In this document: positions 1-7,464 of the stretch, piece by piece
Layout: each line of letters starts with the position of its first letter
Numbering within the stretch: the stretch's first letter is position 1
Source of the DNA: CAYGLF01 sp964350945
GTDB taxonomy: Bacteria; Chlamydiota; Chlamydiia; Chlamydiales; JAAZZY01
Assembly: GCA_964350945.1 (NCBI GenBank)
Contig: CAYGLF010000019.1
Coordinates: 1 to 16,628 of the forward strand
Direction: 5' to 3'
Length of the DNA: 16,628 bases
Translations under genes and position numbers: made by a program
Notes under the pieces: generated by a model
Told to the model about the DNA's origin: nothing
Databases searched by the model: none
What the model saw: only the letters and a program-made list of their open reading frames with translations

Positions 1-2
1 TA

Positions 3-83
3 GGCAAAGTACCACCAGAGAGGCTAAAAGCTCAGCTTGAAGACAAAATCGAAGAGAAGTCAACGGCTCAACCAGCTTCATAA
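3..83 (+). CDS. C-terminal fragment of an unidentified protein
   Basis: Only one of the three forward frames is open from the window edge; it ends in TAA at 81-83 and gives 26 residues ending EEKSTAQPAS. The composition (charged, Lys/Glu/Gln-rich, helical, polar tail) is that of an ordinary protein C-terminus rather than random sequence. The start lies outside the window, so no family can be assigned. It is followed directly by a C11 tract and a hairpin, and converges on the minus-strand gene ending at 145. Confidence 0.55.
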   Translation, partial: GKVPPERLKAQLEDKIEEKSTAQPAS

Positions 84-84
84 T

Positions 85-95
85 CCCCCCCCCCC
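85..95. repeat. C11 homopolymer tract
   Basis: Eleven consecutive C residues start one base after the TAA stop at 81-83. Such tracts are prone to slipped-strand length change. Here the tract is outside the coding frame and its 3' half forms the left arm of the adjacent hairpin, so a length change would alter the hairpin rather than a protein. Confidence 0.9.
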
Positions 96-123
96 AATCA
101 ATGACCCTGTCATAGGTTGGGGG
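91..123. terminator. Two-part hairpin between convergent genes
   Basis: The outer stem CCCCCAA (91-97) pairs with TTGGGGG (117-123). The inner stem ATGAC (101-105) pairs with GTCAT (109-113) around a CCT loop, with a 3x3 internal loop between them. It sits between the end of the plus-strand gene at 83 and the end of the minus-strand gene at 145, the position of a bidirectional terminator. No good T-run follows on either strand, so an intrinsic terminator is likely but not proven. Confidence 0.45.
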
Positions 124-144
124 CGATTCACTTAATATTTGTGA

Positions 145-1071
145 TTATTTGGCTCCAAAATGAGCAATAACAACCCAATCATCATCTTTTATTGAAGCAC
201 TTTCTTTATCGATAACTGCTGGCTTCGACCCTACAGTTTTCTTAGTAGAGGCTTTTTCATCACCAATTTGCATCATTTCGTAACAAGCTTCTTTGTAGAC
301 TCTATCAATCTTTGCATTCATCTCTACATGAGTCGCTCCTCGAAAAGAAGCTGGGTCAAAAACATATTTTAGCGACGGCCCTCCGCCCGCTTTTAGCCAG
401 CCATCAATTTTTTCTAACTTTATAGCTTGAACGTCTCTCTTATCTGCCTCCAAAAGCAACACAGCACGATCTTCTCTACCGAGCCCTTTGGGCTTGGGAG
501 GTTTTGAAGAAATTTTTGAACCAGACGGATAGACGCTAGAGTAGATATTGAGGATTTGCATGGTCTTTTGGAGGCCACAACCTAAATCTGCTGCTAATTC
601 TTGTAGAGGGGCTAATTTTTCTTGCAAAGACCCCTCTTTTCCTATCAATGCTGGATTAGCTTTAAAAAAAAGAGAAAGTTCTCTTCTTTGTAACTGATCG
701 TCTGCCAGAAGAACGCTAAGGTCTTCTAGCATCTCACCAGCCCTTCGATCAGCAGCAATTATAGGGTCCTCAGCACCCGTTTTGGGTGGATAAATGCGCC
801 CAAAAATTTTTGAATGCCCTGCCCATCTGTAAGTTAATTTTACTCTTTCTGGGACAAATGTAGCCTCTTCATTTTCACGAATCGTTCCCAATTTAGTCTT
901 TTCAAAACCCTCTTCAATCGTCGGCAAAGCATTTTTATGAACCAGTTTTTCAAGCTTTGTTCTCACTTTTTTTGCTGGAGAATACTTTGGCATTTTGGGA
1001 CCGATGCCTCCACTTGTATCTGCAGAAAAAATATGAATTCTGTGAATTAAATCGAGACTATCTACCATCAT
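145..1071 (-). CDS. Hypothetical protein with a C-terminal LIR-like motif
   Basis: A 308-residue soluble protein that I do not recognise. It has no signal peptide and no membrane segment. The N-terminal third is Lys/Arg-rich, there is a Pro/Lys stretch near residues 188-195 (SKPPKPKGLG), and the C-terminus ends in an acidic patch followed by WVVI (residues 296-302, DDDWVVI). That patch fits the LC3-interacting consensus of autophagy-receptor ligands. The start is uncertain: two Met codons open the frame without a clear Shine-Dalgarno sequence, and Met27 is an alternative. The gene is monocistronic, convergent with the fragment at 3-83 and divergent from the gene at 1435. A role as a host-directed effector is a guess from the motif and context only. 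Confidence 0.7.
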   Translation of the reverse strand: MMVDSLDLIHRIHIFSADTSGGIGPKMPKYSPAKKVRTKLEKLVHKNALPTIEEGFEKTKLGTIRENEEATFVPERVKLTYRWAGHSKIFGRIYPPKTGAEDPIIAADRRAGEMLEDLSVLLADDQLQRRELSLFFKANPALIGKEGSLQEKLAPLQELAADLGCGLQKTMQILNIYSSVYPSGSKISSKPPKPKGLGREDRAVLLLEADKRDVQAIKLEKIDGWLKAGGGPSLKYVFDPASFRGATHVEMNAKIDRVYKEACYEMMQIGDEKASTKKTVGSKPAVIDKESASIKDDDWVVIAHFGAK

Positions 1072-1101
1072 ACTGCTACCATTTTTTAATTAAGTTACTC
1101 T

Positions 1102-1138
1102 ATTATAGTAATTTATCATAAAAAAGAACCTGTGTCAA
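1102..1138 (-). promoter_or_regulatory. Possible promoter elements for the 145-1071 gene
   Basis: On the minus strand a perfect TATAAT (1102-1107) lies 30 bases upstream of the start codon, and a perfect TTGACA (1133-1138) lies further upstream. The gap between them is 25 bases, too long for one sigma-70-type promoter. Either the TATAAT is used with a poor -35, or the TTGACA pairs with a weaker TAAATT about 17 bases downstream. Both hexamers are seen directly; the pairing is uncertain. Confidence 0.35.
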
Positions 1139-1434
1139 GGGTTTTATTGATTCCATGTAATAGCGTACGAATCTTAAAATACTTGTTGCCACCCGAAAAA
1201 ACGTTGTTAAGAGACCTTTTTACCCCTTCCTAAAAGACTCTTTTCCAACAGTCAGTAGGATTCTGCGTTAGCCTAGACAACCCTTTCTAGAGAGGCTTTT
1301 TAAGTCGCTCCTTGAGAAATCCCAAGACTCTAACAGTAAATGCTATACAAATTAAAAGTCTCACAACCCTCAACATTTTCCTTGACAAAGTAGTCTTTTT
1401 TCTCTAAAATGTACTTAAAGTTAGGGGTTTAAAT
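1139..1434. other. Intergenic region between divergent genes
   Basis: No convincing coding frame on either strand. It contains the promoter of the 1435 gene at its right end. It also holds a plus-strand hairpin (GCCT 1271-1274 with AGGC 1293-1296, inner AGA/TCT) followed by T5 (1297-1301), which resembles an intrinsic terminator although no plus-strand gene ends nearby. A short untranslated transcript ending there is possible, but I see no good promoter for it. Confidence 0.4.
1382..1410 (+). promoter_or_regulatory. Strong vegetative promoter for the 1435 gene
   Basis: A perfect TTGACA (1382-1387), an exactly 17-base spacer and TAAAAT (1405-1410, 5 of 6 consensus). Transcription would start near 1417, giving a leader of under 20 bases that contains AGGGG (1423-1427) seven bases before the ATG. 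This is the best sigma-70/sigma-66-type promoter in the window. Confidence 0.7.
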
Positions 1435-2943
1435 ATGGAATCAATCACTCAGAATCTTGGATCGGATGCATACATTTTCACCAGGGAATGCACAAAAGCA
1501 GCTCTTCCTCAAATAGCTAGTCTCACTCCTTTTTTGGCACTACAAGTCACACTTGGAACCTCATTCGAAGAAAAGACCATCCAAAAAGCGTATGCTGTAG
1601 GAAACGCTGTCCTCGCTTTTTGTCATTTTGCAACGGTAGCCAAAAGCTCTAAGTCATTGAGTCACCAGCTAGGTCACAGCATCCTTAGTGTCGGGATCAC
1701 AAGCATGGCCATTGCTGAAAATTACCACCCTTCAGAACAGGCTCGCCTTATGCTGTTATTGCTGTGTGTGGTCAGTTTTATGCTCAATACCTTTCAGTCT
1801 ATTTCAGATATTGAAAAATCCCATAAATTCCCCTCAAAAATCAACTCTAATGTCAGCCTAGAGGCTCTTGCTAAAGCATCCATTTTTATAATTTCTTTTT
1901 TGATCATGGGCATCAACTTACTACAAACAATTCAAAATATAAAAGAACTTCGAATCACTAAAGACTTACAAGAAAGCTACCAGCCTCAAACAGATATTAG
2001 ATTGAGAATCAAACACATCGGCAAAAGCTGCCCGAATCCTAATACCAAATCTATTGTCGACCTTTATCTTCTAGAGGATAAAATTAAAAGACTCGATTAT
2101 CACCCAGGAACTACTGTATTTCCCCCAGAGCCGCAAGCAAATCCCATGAACATGACCGTTGCAAACTGGTTCTATAAATGCCACCTGGACAAAGACCAAC
2201 CTGTCGCACGCGCTATTTTAGATCATCACCTTGGAGTTTCTTTTGCAGAATTTAAGAGTAATTTAATTGCAAGTGTTCAGGCCTTTAACCAAGCGCTTGA
2301 TAAACTGCCGCCAAAAGATCGACATTACGTTTTAAAAAGAGACTATAGGGACGAAAAAAGCACCGCATGGGTCATTAACATTGCACTCCCCTACCTAAAA
2401 ATTTTACCAAGGCAGATTGTCAGTGATTACGATCACCTCAAAGTACTACCTGGAGTCAACAATATTGTAATCATGGATGATGCAGCCTACTCATGCACAC
2501 AGTTGTCAGGGACCGTTGGTATTATAAATGGCTTTGCAAAATATCACTTGCAAGCTTCATTCAATGCATGGACAATCGTTCCTTATAAAAAATCTGCTGA
2601 TTGTGAGCTTCATATGGGAAACCCATTTGAGCGCCTTAGCAACGTTTTTTCAATGCCAAGTGTTCGACCTCAAACGCTGTGGGATCTTTTTCCAAGAACA
2701 ACTGTAAAAAATATTATTGGGCAAGGCAACCGCGATCAGACTCTTTATGAATATCAATCTAATGGAATTGAGTACATGCTACTTCACTTTGATCACAAAA
2801 TTGCAGATAGATACTCTATTTTCCCCTCACTCTACACAACCACTCTACCCCCTCAATTTTCTAAAAACAATCACTATTGCCAAGCCTTATCACAAAGAAA
2901 AGGCAATTTAATCAAAGTGCGGATCCCTCCCTATAAAAGATAG
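1435..2943 (+). CDS. Membrane-anchored protein with a phosphoribosyltransferase-like motif
   Basis: A 502-residue protein. The first ~165 residues hold about five hydrophobic segments (roughly 24-40, 50-68, 80-94, 105-120, 146-165), enough for a membrane or inclusion-membrane anchor. The remaining ~330 residues are soluble. At 344-359 the sequence IVIMDDAAYSCTQLSG (four hydrophobic residues, DD, then a small-residue loop) resembles the PRPP-binding motif of type I phosphoribosyltransferases. A further predicted strand (FNAWTIVPY) lies about 20 residues later, where the fold expects one. The loop deviates from the canonical motif (AAY in place of small or aliphatic residues), so enzymatic activity is uncertain. 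The start is fixed by AGGGG seven bases upstream and the 1382 promoter. It appears monocistronic. Confidence 0.75.
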   Translation: MESITQNLGSDAYIFTRECTKAALPQIASLTPFLALQVTLGTSFEEKTIQKAYAVGNAVLAFCHFATVAKSSKSLSHQLGHSILSVGITSMAIAENYHPSEQARLMLLLLCVVSFMLNTFQSISDIEKSHKFPSKINSNVSLEALAKASIFIISFLIMGINLLQTIQNIKELRITKDLQESYQPQTDIRLRIKHIGKSCPNPNTKSIVDLYLLEDKIKRLDYHPGTTVFPPEPQANPMNMTVANWFYKCHLDKDQPVARAILDHHLGVSFAEFKSNLIASVQAFNQALDKLPPKDRHYVLKRDYRDEKSTAWVINIALPYLKILPRQIVSDYDHLKVLPGVNNIVIMDDAAYSCTQLSGTVGIINGFAKYHLQASFNAWTIVPYKKSADCELHMGNPFERLSNVFSMPSVRPQTLWDLFPRTTVKNIIGQGNRDQTLYEYQSNGIEYMLLHFDHKIADRYSIFPSLYTTTLPPQFSKNNHYCQALSQRKGNLIKVRIPPYKR

Positions 2944-3140
2944 AGCAAAAAACTATTTAGTATTGTTTTCTTCTCATCAGTTTTTTAAAAACCATTCTGA
3001 CTCTTTACTAAAATAAAGTAACTCTCTCTCTACTTTTATTCCTCTCCCATTACTACTGAAAGTCACTCAGCTCCTTTTCTCTTTTAAAATAAACTAGATG
3101 GTTCTAAGCTTTTCATAAACATCTTACATTGGAGGGGAAA

Positions 3141-3539
3141 ATGACAACTATTAATACCTTTGGACCAAATAATATACTCATTCATTTGGAGCCTACAGCT
3201 AGAAGTTCCATTCAAGCCACAGCCTATCGGGTAGACCCACCCCCTCCACAATCTACGTTTCGACAGGAAACACTTTCTGTCCTCTCTAGAATCCCCCCAC
3301 AAAATATTCGCATTACCTGGTGTGCGAGTTTGAATATCCAACCTCCACCGATTGGATCCCATGCCACCACAACGATCCCAATCACGCATTTAGATACAAA
3401 TAAACAAAATGAAATCCTTTCTCTCTTTAATTTGGGGGTATTTAAAGCCCAGCCCGATGGTGTTTATCGCCACCCTAATGGACAAATAAGAGAAGTGACG
3501 AGCGTTATTATCACCCCTTCATTGAGGGCGAGAGTTTAG
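3141..3539 (+). CDS. Small proline-rich hypothetical protein
   Basis: A 132-residue protein starting at ATG 3141. A TTG 12 bases upstream is in frame but would place the perfect GGAGGGG Shine-Dalgarno (3131-3137) inside the coding sequence, so the ATG is preferred. It has no signal peptide or membrane span. It carries two proline-rich stretches (DPPPPQ near residue 32 and QPPPIG near 66) and a C-terminal GVYRHPNGQIREV segment with the look of a small beta structure. I recognise no family. It is co-directional with the genes on either side but separated from them by about 200 and 65 bases. Confidence 0.7.
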   Translation: MTTINTFGPNNILIHLEPTARSSIQATAYRVDPPPPQSTFRQETLSVLSRIPPQNIRITWCASLNIQPPPIGSHATTTIPITHLDTNKQNEILSLFNLGVFKAQPDGVYRHPNGQIREVTSVIITPSLRARV

Positions 3540-3552
3540 AATCTTAATTGAC

Positions 3553-3568
3553 CCAAAATTTATTTTGG
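3553..3568 (+). terminator. Short hairpin after the proline-rich gene
   Basis: CCAAAA (3553-3558) pairs with TTTTGG (3563-3568) around TTTA, 13 bases after the stop at 3539. The T-tract that follows is poor (TTGTAACC), so termination would be weak. The left arm overlaps a TTGACC (3548-3553) that could also be the -35 of the next gene. Confidence 0.3.
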
Positions 3569-3604
3569 TTGTAACCTATCCTTTTCAACTTACCCTAGCT
3601 TAAC

Positions 3605-4621
3605 ATGCTAAAAAAAGTCGCTTTACTTTGCTTTTTGCCATTGGCCCTTTACTGTGAAGATCCCATATTTCAACTTCCCAGTTCACTCGTTACCCAATCC
3701 TCATCGACCGCTAATGAGCAAATACGCGACCGCTCTTTTTTCAAGCAGTGGTTTATGGGTCCTTTGCTCGTTCCTTCTCCGACCACAGCAAACCCCAAAA
3801 ACCCTGGATTTGAACCCACCATTACCGCCACAAATACCTACGGGAACCATGACAATCACTGGAAAATTCATAAAGCAACCCACAACATGACCTCTGTCCA
3901 ATATTTAGCCTATTGGCAACAAGGTTTGAGTAAACACATTGGCTTTGAGTTTATGGCTTCTATTTTATCAAGCTATACAAAACAGGCTTCATCAACCTAC
4001 TTTAATGACACGATCTTTAGAATTGGGTATCAGCTTACCTACGACAAAAAAATTCAAGATGACTGGACCCCCAACACCCGAATCATTTTAGCAGAAGTCT
4101 TTCCAACAGGGCACTACAACCGGCTCAGAGCCGATAAACAGGGAACTGATCTCACAGGAGAAGGATCTTTCCAAACGGGGCTTATTTTTGCCTGTGAGAA
4201 AGGGTTTAAATTCCACACTGATCATGCCTACAACCTGTATGCTTCGATTGGCTATTCCATTCCAACATCTTTTAAAGTTCAAAAGCTGAACCTCTACGGA
4301 GGCAATAACTTTACCAATGGGCGAATTCACCCAGGAAATGTCCTCTCTGTTTATTTTTCGGGAGAATATGAGCTTTCTAAACACATTGCAATTGCCTTTG
4401 ATTCGAACTACCAGCAAAACTTTTCAGGAAGGTTTACAGGGACTATGGGCAGTGGGAATCCTGTGGTTGTCCCTCAAACGGTGACTTTTAGCATCGCCCC
4501 TGAAGTAGAAATTTTGATCACGGAAAATGGCGGTCTTTTAATCGGCCCCTGGTTTTCATTTGCAGGCCAAAACTCCCCTGCATTCGCGGGTTTATTTCTA
4601 GCCTTTCTATATATCTTTTAA
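3605..4621 (+). CDS. Exported outer-membrane beta-barrel protein (WFxGPLL family)
   Basis: A 338-residue protein with an N-terminal signal peptide (basic MLKK, hydrophobic core to about residue 17). The body is rich in alternating beta strands with Gly and aromatic residues, and the C-terminus is AFLYIF with a terminal Phe, the usual outer-membrane insertion signal. The motif WFMGPLLVPS (49-58) followed by EPTITATNTYG is the entry signature of a barrel family I know from Legionella and environmental chlamydiae, distantly related to the MetA-pathway phenol-degradation group. The EVFPTGHYNRL and GTDLTGEGSFQTG segments near 165-195 fit the same family. Substrate and role are unknown. No Shine-Dalgarno is visible before the ATG. 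LALYC is not a good lipobox, so a lipoprotein is unlikely. Confidence 0.8.
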   Translation: MLKKVALLCFLPLALYCEDPIFQLPSSLVTQSSSTANEQIRDRSFFKQWFMGPLLVPSPTTANPKNPGFEPTITATNTYGNHDNHWKIHKATHNMTSVQYLAYWQQGLSKHIGFEFMASILSSYTKQASSTYFNDTIFRIGYQLTYDKKIQDDWTPNTRIILAEVFPTGHYNRLRADKQGTDLTGEGSFQTGLIFACEKGFKFHTDHAYNLYASIGYSIPTSFKVQKLNLYGGNNFTNGRIHPGNVLSVYFSGEYELSKHIAIAFDSNYQQNFSGRFTGTMGSGNPVVVPQTVTFSIAPEVEILITENGGLLIGPWFSFAGQNSPAFAGLFLAFLYIF

Positions 4622-4776
4622 GCTATTGATCGTCGCCCTTTAAAAGATATAAGCTGGCAATGCTCTAGATTTGTTTTTTAAAAACTATAAATTTCACGCA
4701 TACAGTTATTTAAAAATAAATGTTTGGCACTAATTCACAAATAGGTTATTTGTAATCTTTTACAGCAGGTGTCTCT

Positions 4777-5112
4777 ATGTTTAAAAAAATTGCAAGCCCC
4801 GTATTAATTATCCTTGGAATTGTCTTTTTTGTCTTTGGCAGCTATATCTCCAGCCAAGTCAGTCAAGGAGAGCAAAAAATACAAAGGGCCGAACGAGGTG
4901 TGAATCATGCATGTAGCTTAACTAAAGTAGATCCTCTAGTGCATAAAGTTGGTAAAGTCTTTACAACGCCTATTCGAGACAAAATTGCTGATGGAAAACA
5001 AGAAGCTAGTAAATACAAAAAAGCAGCCACCTGGCTCCATATCTCTGGGATTGTTCTCTTTGTTTTGGGGATCGCTTTTATTTTCCTCTTCAACAAAAGG
5101 AAAAAAAACTAA
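4777..5112 (+). CDS. Small two-TM membrane protein
   Basis: A 111-residue protein with a hydrophobic segment at each end (about 8-25 and 88-105) and a charged, helical central region of about 60 residues between them. It ends in a positive KRKK cluster. By the positive-inside rule (Lys at the N-terminus, KRKK at the C-terminus) both ends should be cytoplasmic and the middle periplasmic. The Gly-rich IILGIVFFVFGSYISS and GIVLFVLGIAFIF spans look paired. An AGGTG lies five bases before the ATG. I do not recognise a characterised family. Long gaps on both sides suggest its own transcript. Confidence 0.75.
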   Translation: MFKKIASPVLIILGIVFFVFGSYISSQVSQGEQKIQRAERGVNHACSLTKVDPLVHKVGKVFTTPIRDKIADGKQEASKYKKAATWLHISGIVLFVLGIAFIFLFNKRKKN

Positions 5113-5328
5113 TAGAAACTGTTAGCTCTCCTGTTTGTTATAATAAGATCTTTTGGTTGAATTACTTTTTACCAGCAAAAAGAAGATAAAAAGGGAGCTT
5201 CTTTCTCCACAACCTAATTGAGATTACTCTTTACCACCCAATTTCTTAAAAAATTTCACTCTACATTTAAAACAGTGAATGCTAGGCTTAGTTTCCTTTT
5301 TACCATTATCAGTAAATCGAGATAAAAA

Positions 5329-6342
5329 ATGTCATCTGTCACCAGATTCTCTAGCAGAATCGTTCAAAATTACGTTGATCAAGTCAAAGAAGAAAATTAT
5401 GAAGTTCCTAATGATCAAACTTTAAGAGCCATTAGCACTACTATCGATGCTTCCTTTCAAAGGTCTTACGATAAAGTGACTGAAATGATGGCTTCTAGCT
5501 CTTTGATCACAAAGGGCGTAAGTCATTTATCCTCTAACAGAACCTGTGGAGGGTTTAAACCTGAAAATGCCTCTCTAAAAAACCTGACAGCATTTGAACA
5601 GATGTATACGGTCGCTGAATATATTGATCAGCACCCACAAATGAGTCGACAACCTAGAACCTATGCATTTTATTCTGGAGAAGATGAAGTGGTCCCTATT
5701 TGGGTCAAACACCCTTCTAAAGGTAAGGCCTCTTTATGGACCACTTTGCTTGGCACAACTAAAGGCAGACTCAAAGCCCCTTCCTATGAAGATCTAACCC
5801 TCACTGACCCCGAAAATACTCCAGCCTGGATCTTTATCAACTCATTAACGGCTCTTGAAATGCACCGCAATCCCTCAAGAATAGGAGCTTTGGCAATCAA
5901 AGCTGCTAGCTACGAAAGAGGTCGCATTGACCACACCTGGCGCTTTCAAAATTATGCAGAAGATGGTAAAGCATACCTCACAGCAAGCGCAGAACTTAAA
6001 AAACAAAAGACTAAGAAAACCCGCGAAATGGTGGCACAAGCCTCGGGATATAACCTCTGTGGATTGTTATCTCTAGACGGAACAGCAGATAACACACGTA
6101 ATCTATTGCCCGTCTTAAATTTTGAGGACTTTGCCCAAGAGGGATATCATGATGACTCACATCCTTGTGTCACTCCAAAGTCCATAATCAAAGCCCTTCC
6201 AAAAACTCTGAAGGGAGATACCGATCAACTTGACGAACTTACAAGTCGCGTCTTTGCCACACAATTAGGCCGCTCCAAGATCCCTAAAGTTCGTCGTCAT
6301 GTTGCTCGAACTCTATTTCCAAATGCAAAGCAAGATGATTAA
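5329..6342 (+). CDS. Hypothetical soluble protein
   Basis: A 337-residue soluble protein without signal peptide, membrane segment or recognisable motif. Notable parts are a Ser/Thr-rich amphipathic N-terminus (MSSVTRFSSRIVQ), a YAFYSGEDEVVPIWVKHP segment near 112-129, a Lys-rich helix near 222-232 and a basic C-terminal region (SKIPKVRRHVARTLF). Only a weak GAGATAA precedes the ATG. Its TAA stop overlaps the stop of the convergent gene: bases 6339-6342 (TTAA) are shared. The Ser-rich N-terminus would suit a type III substrate, but that cannot be decided by eye. Confidence 0.75.
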   Translation: MSSVTRFSSRIVQNYVDQVKEENYEVPNDQTLRAISTTIDASFQRSYDKVTEMMASSSLITKGVSHLSSNRTCGGFKPENASLKNLTAFEQMYTVAEYIDQHPQMSRQPRTYAFYSGEDEVVPIWVKHPSKGKASLWTTLLGTTKGRLKAPSYEDLTLTDPENTPAWIFINSLTALEMHRNPSRIGALAIKAASYERGRIDHTWRFQNYAEDGKAYLTASAELKKQKTKKTREMVAQASGYNLCGLLSLDGTADNTRNLLPVLNFEDFAQEGYHDDSHPCVTPKSIIKALPKTLKGDTDQLDELTSRVFATQLGRSKIPKVRRHVARTLFPNAKQDD

Positions 6343-6920
6343 ACCTGCGCTGCTAAATAGCTATCACAATCGATATCGGTTCTCTGAGAGTAGAATGTAT
6401 GGAGGTTAGGATCGTCTTTTGGCCATACAGTGGCGCTGAAGTTTGTGGAATCCGGCAGTGGATGCCTGCAAAAATAATCATGGACCACCATGGCACAAGG
6501 GTCCGTGGGAGCTTTTGTAACTCTTTCATTTCTTTGATATGCAGCAAACTCATTTTTATTCAACTCTGTCAATGTACAGCGTGTCTTTACACGAATATAA
6601 AGTTGACTGTCAATTTCATTTTCGCAGGTAAGCTTGCATTGTACTCTACGAATTTCAGTTGGAGGCTTTAATTGAAAGTAGACTAGTGTAGAGCTCGCCT
6701 CGACGCGTTGGTATTCTTTTTTAGGTGTAAAGGTAGCGTAAATAGCTGAGGTATTTTCAAGTCTACATTTAGAAGCCAAGCTCGGTGTATGCTGTCTTTC
6801 AAACCCACAAAAACCTGAAAAAGTGCCGTCTGTTTTAGCAGCAACAAAACAAAAGGTCCCTTTCCGATCTGATTCTATAAAAAATGAGGGGGCATTTGAA
6901 ACGCGGCTTACTGTTGACAT
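6339..6920 (-). CDS. Cysteine-rich hypothetical protein
   Basis: A 193-residue protein starting at ATG 6918-6920. An in-frame TTG at 6974 is rejected because AAGGA (complement of 6928-6932) lies seven bases before the ATG. It has nine cysteines (24, 38, 52, 95, 99, 115, 142, 151, 175), unusual for a cytoplasmic bacterial protein, and no signal peptide. The sequence alternates beta-type strands with polar loops. The Cys content would suit metal binding or disulfides after secretion into a host compartment. Its final four bases overlap the convergent gene ending at 6342. The function is unknown. Confidence 0.75.
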   Translation of the reverse strand: MSTVSRVSNAPSFFIESDRKGTFCFVAAKTDGTFSGFCGFERQHTPSLASKCRLENTSAIYATFTPKKEYQRVEASSTLVYFQLKPPTEIRRVQCKLTCENEIDSQLYIRVKTRCTLTELNKNEFAAYQRNERVTKAPTDPCAMVVHDYFCRHPLPDSTNFSATVWPKDDPNLHTFYSQRTDIDCDSYLAAQV

Positions 6921-7208
6921 TATAAATTCCTTTTTTGCGATCAATTCGTATAAATGAGGAGAGAGTCTAGCCAAAATTAGACTTTATGAATATCAAAAAT
7001 TAACTTCCTTAAAAAACTACCAAAGATTGATACGACTAGGTCCTATCACATTAATATATCCCCTAAACAAAAAGAGGTTTCTACATATTGTATTCATCCT
7101 AGGAGAATTTCCACCAATATTTTTCCCATTTAGTGTAGATTTTAAATAAGTGAGACAATAGCCTAGTAGAGCTGAAACTCTAAGAACCACCAATACAAGG
7201 AAATTTAA

Positions 7209-7454
7209 ATGGCAAGCCCTGTTTCATTACAATCAGCACCCACCTTTTTATCGCCAATAAACCACAGCCCCATAGCGATCCCATCTCTTCAAATAGCTCT
7301 TGCAACCATTTTTTTCTCATCTCTCATTCAAACCGCAGAGGGCAATCCCTCCACTTTTATGGCTTGCATCCAAAACTGCATGCAAGAGACCACATTTTTT
7401 GCTAAATCCTTGGGATGTGCAGCTCTTTGCAGCCCCCTTCTTTTAATGAAATAA
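7209..7454 (+). CDS. Small hydrophobic protein with twin CX3C motif
   Basis: An 81-residue protein with AAGGAAA seven bases before the ATG. It has a Pro/Ser-rich N-terminus, a hydrophobic helix at about 27-42 and two CX3C motifs, C53-IQN-C57 and C70-AAL-C74, separated by 12 residues. That spacing is the one found in small Tim chaperones of the mitochondrial intermembrane space. Whether this is more than coincidence is unknown. It ends 10 bases before the convergent ankyrin gene, leaving no room for separate terminators. It is short, but its start signals, ordered motif and lack of overlap with other genes support it as real. Confidence 0.65.
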   Translation: MASPVSLQSAPTFLSPINHSPIAIPSLQIALATIFFSSLIQTAEGNPSTFMACIQNCMQETTFFAKSLGCAALCSPLLLMK

Positions 7455-7464
7455 ATAGCACTTT

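Noticed and set aside
3129..3140. TTG start for the proline-rich gene
   Set aside because: The codons from TTG to the ATG are themselves the GGAGGGG ribosome site; ATG 3141 is ideally spaced from it.
3605..3655. Lipoprotein signal at LALYC in the barrel protein
   Set aside because: The residue before Cys is Tyr, not Gly, Ala or Ser, and the mature protein has barrel features with a terminal Phe.
3654..3901. Overlapping frames on both strands inside the beta-barrel gene
   Set aside because: They are out-of-frame shadows with no ribosome sites and atypical composition; the barrel frame has a signal peptide and family motifs.
5139..5144. Perfect TATAAT after the two-TM gene as a promoter
   Set aside because: No acceptable -35 lies 16-18 bases upstream and no gene or clear RNA structure follows within a normal leader distance.
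6399..6671. 90-residue plus-strand frame opposite the Cys-rich gene
   Set aside because: Antisense shadow. The opposing gene has a proper ribosome site and continues beyond it.
6921..6974. TTG start giving an 18-residue longer Cys-rich protein
   Set aside because: AAGGA lies seven bases before the internal ATG at 6920, and the extension has no ribosome site.
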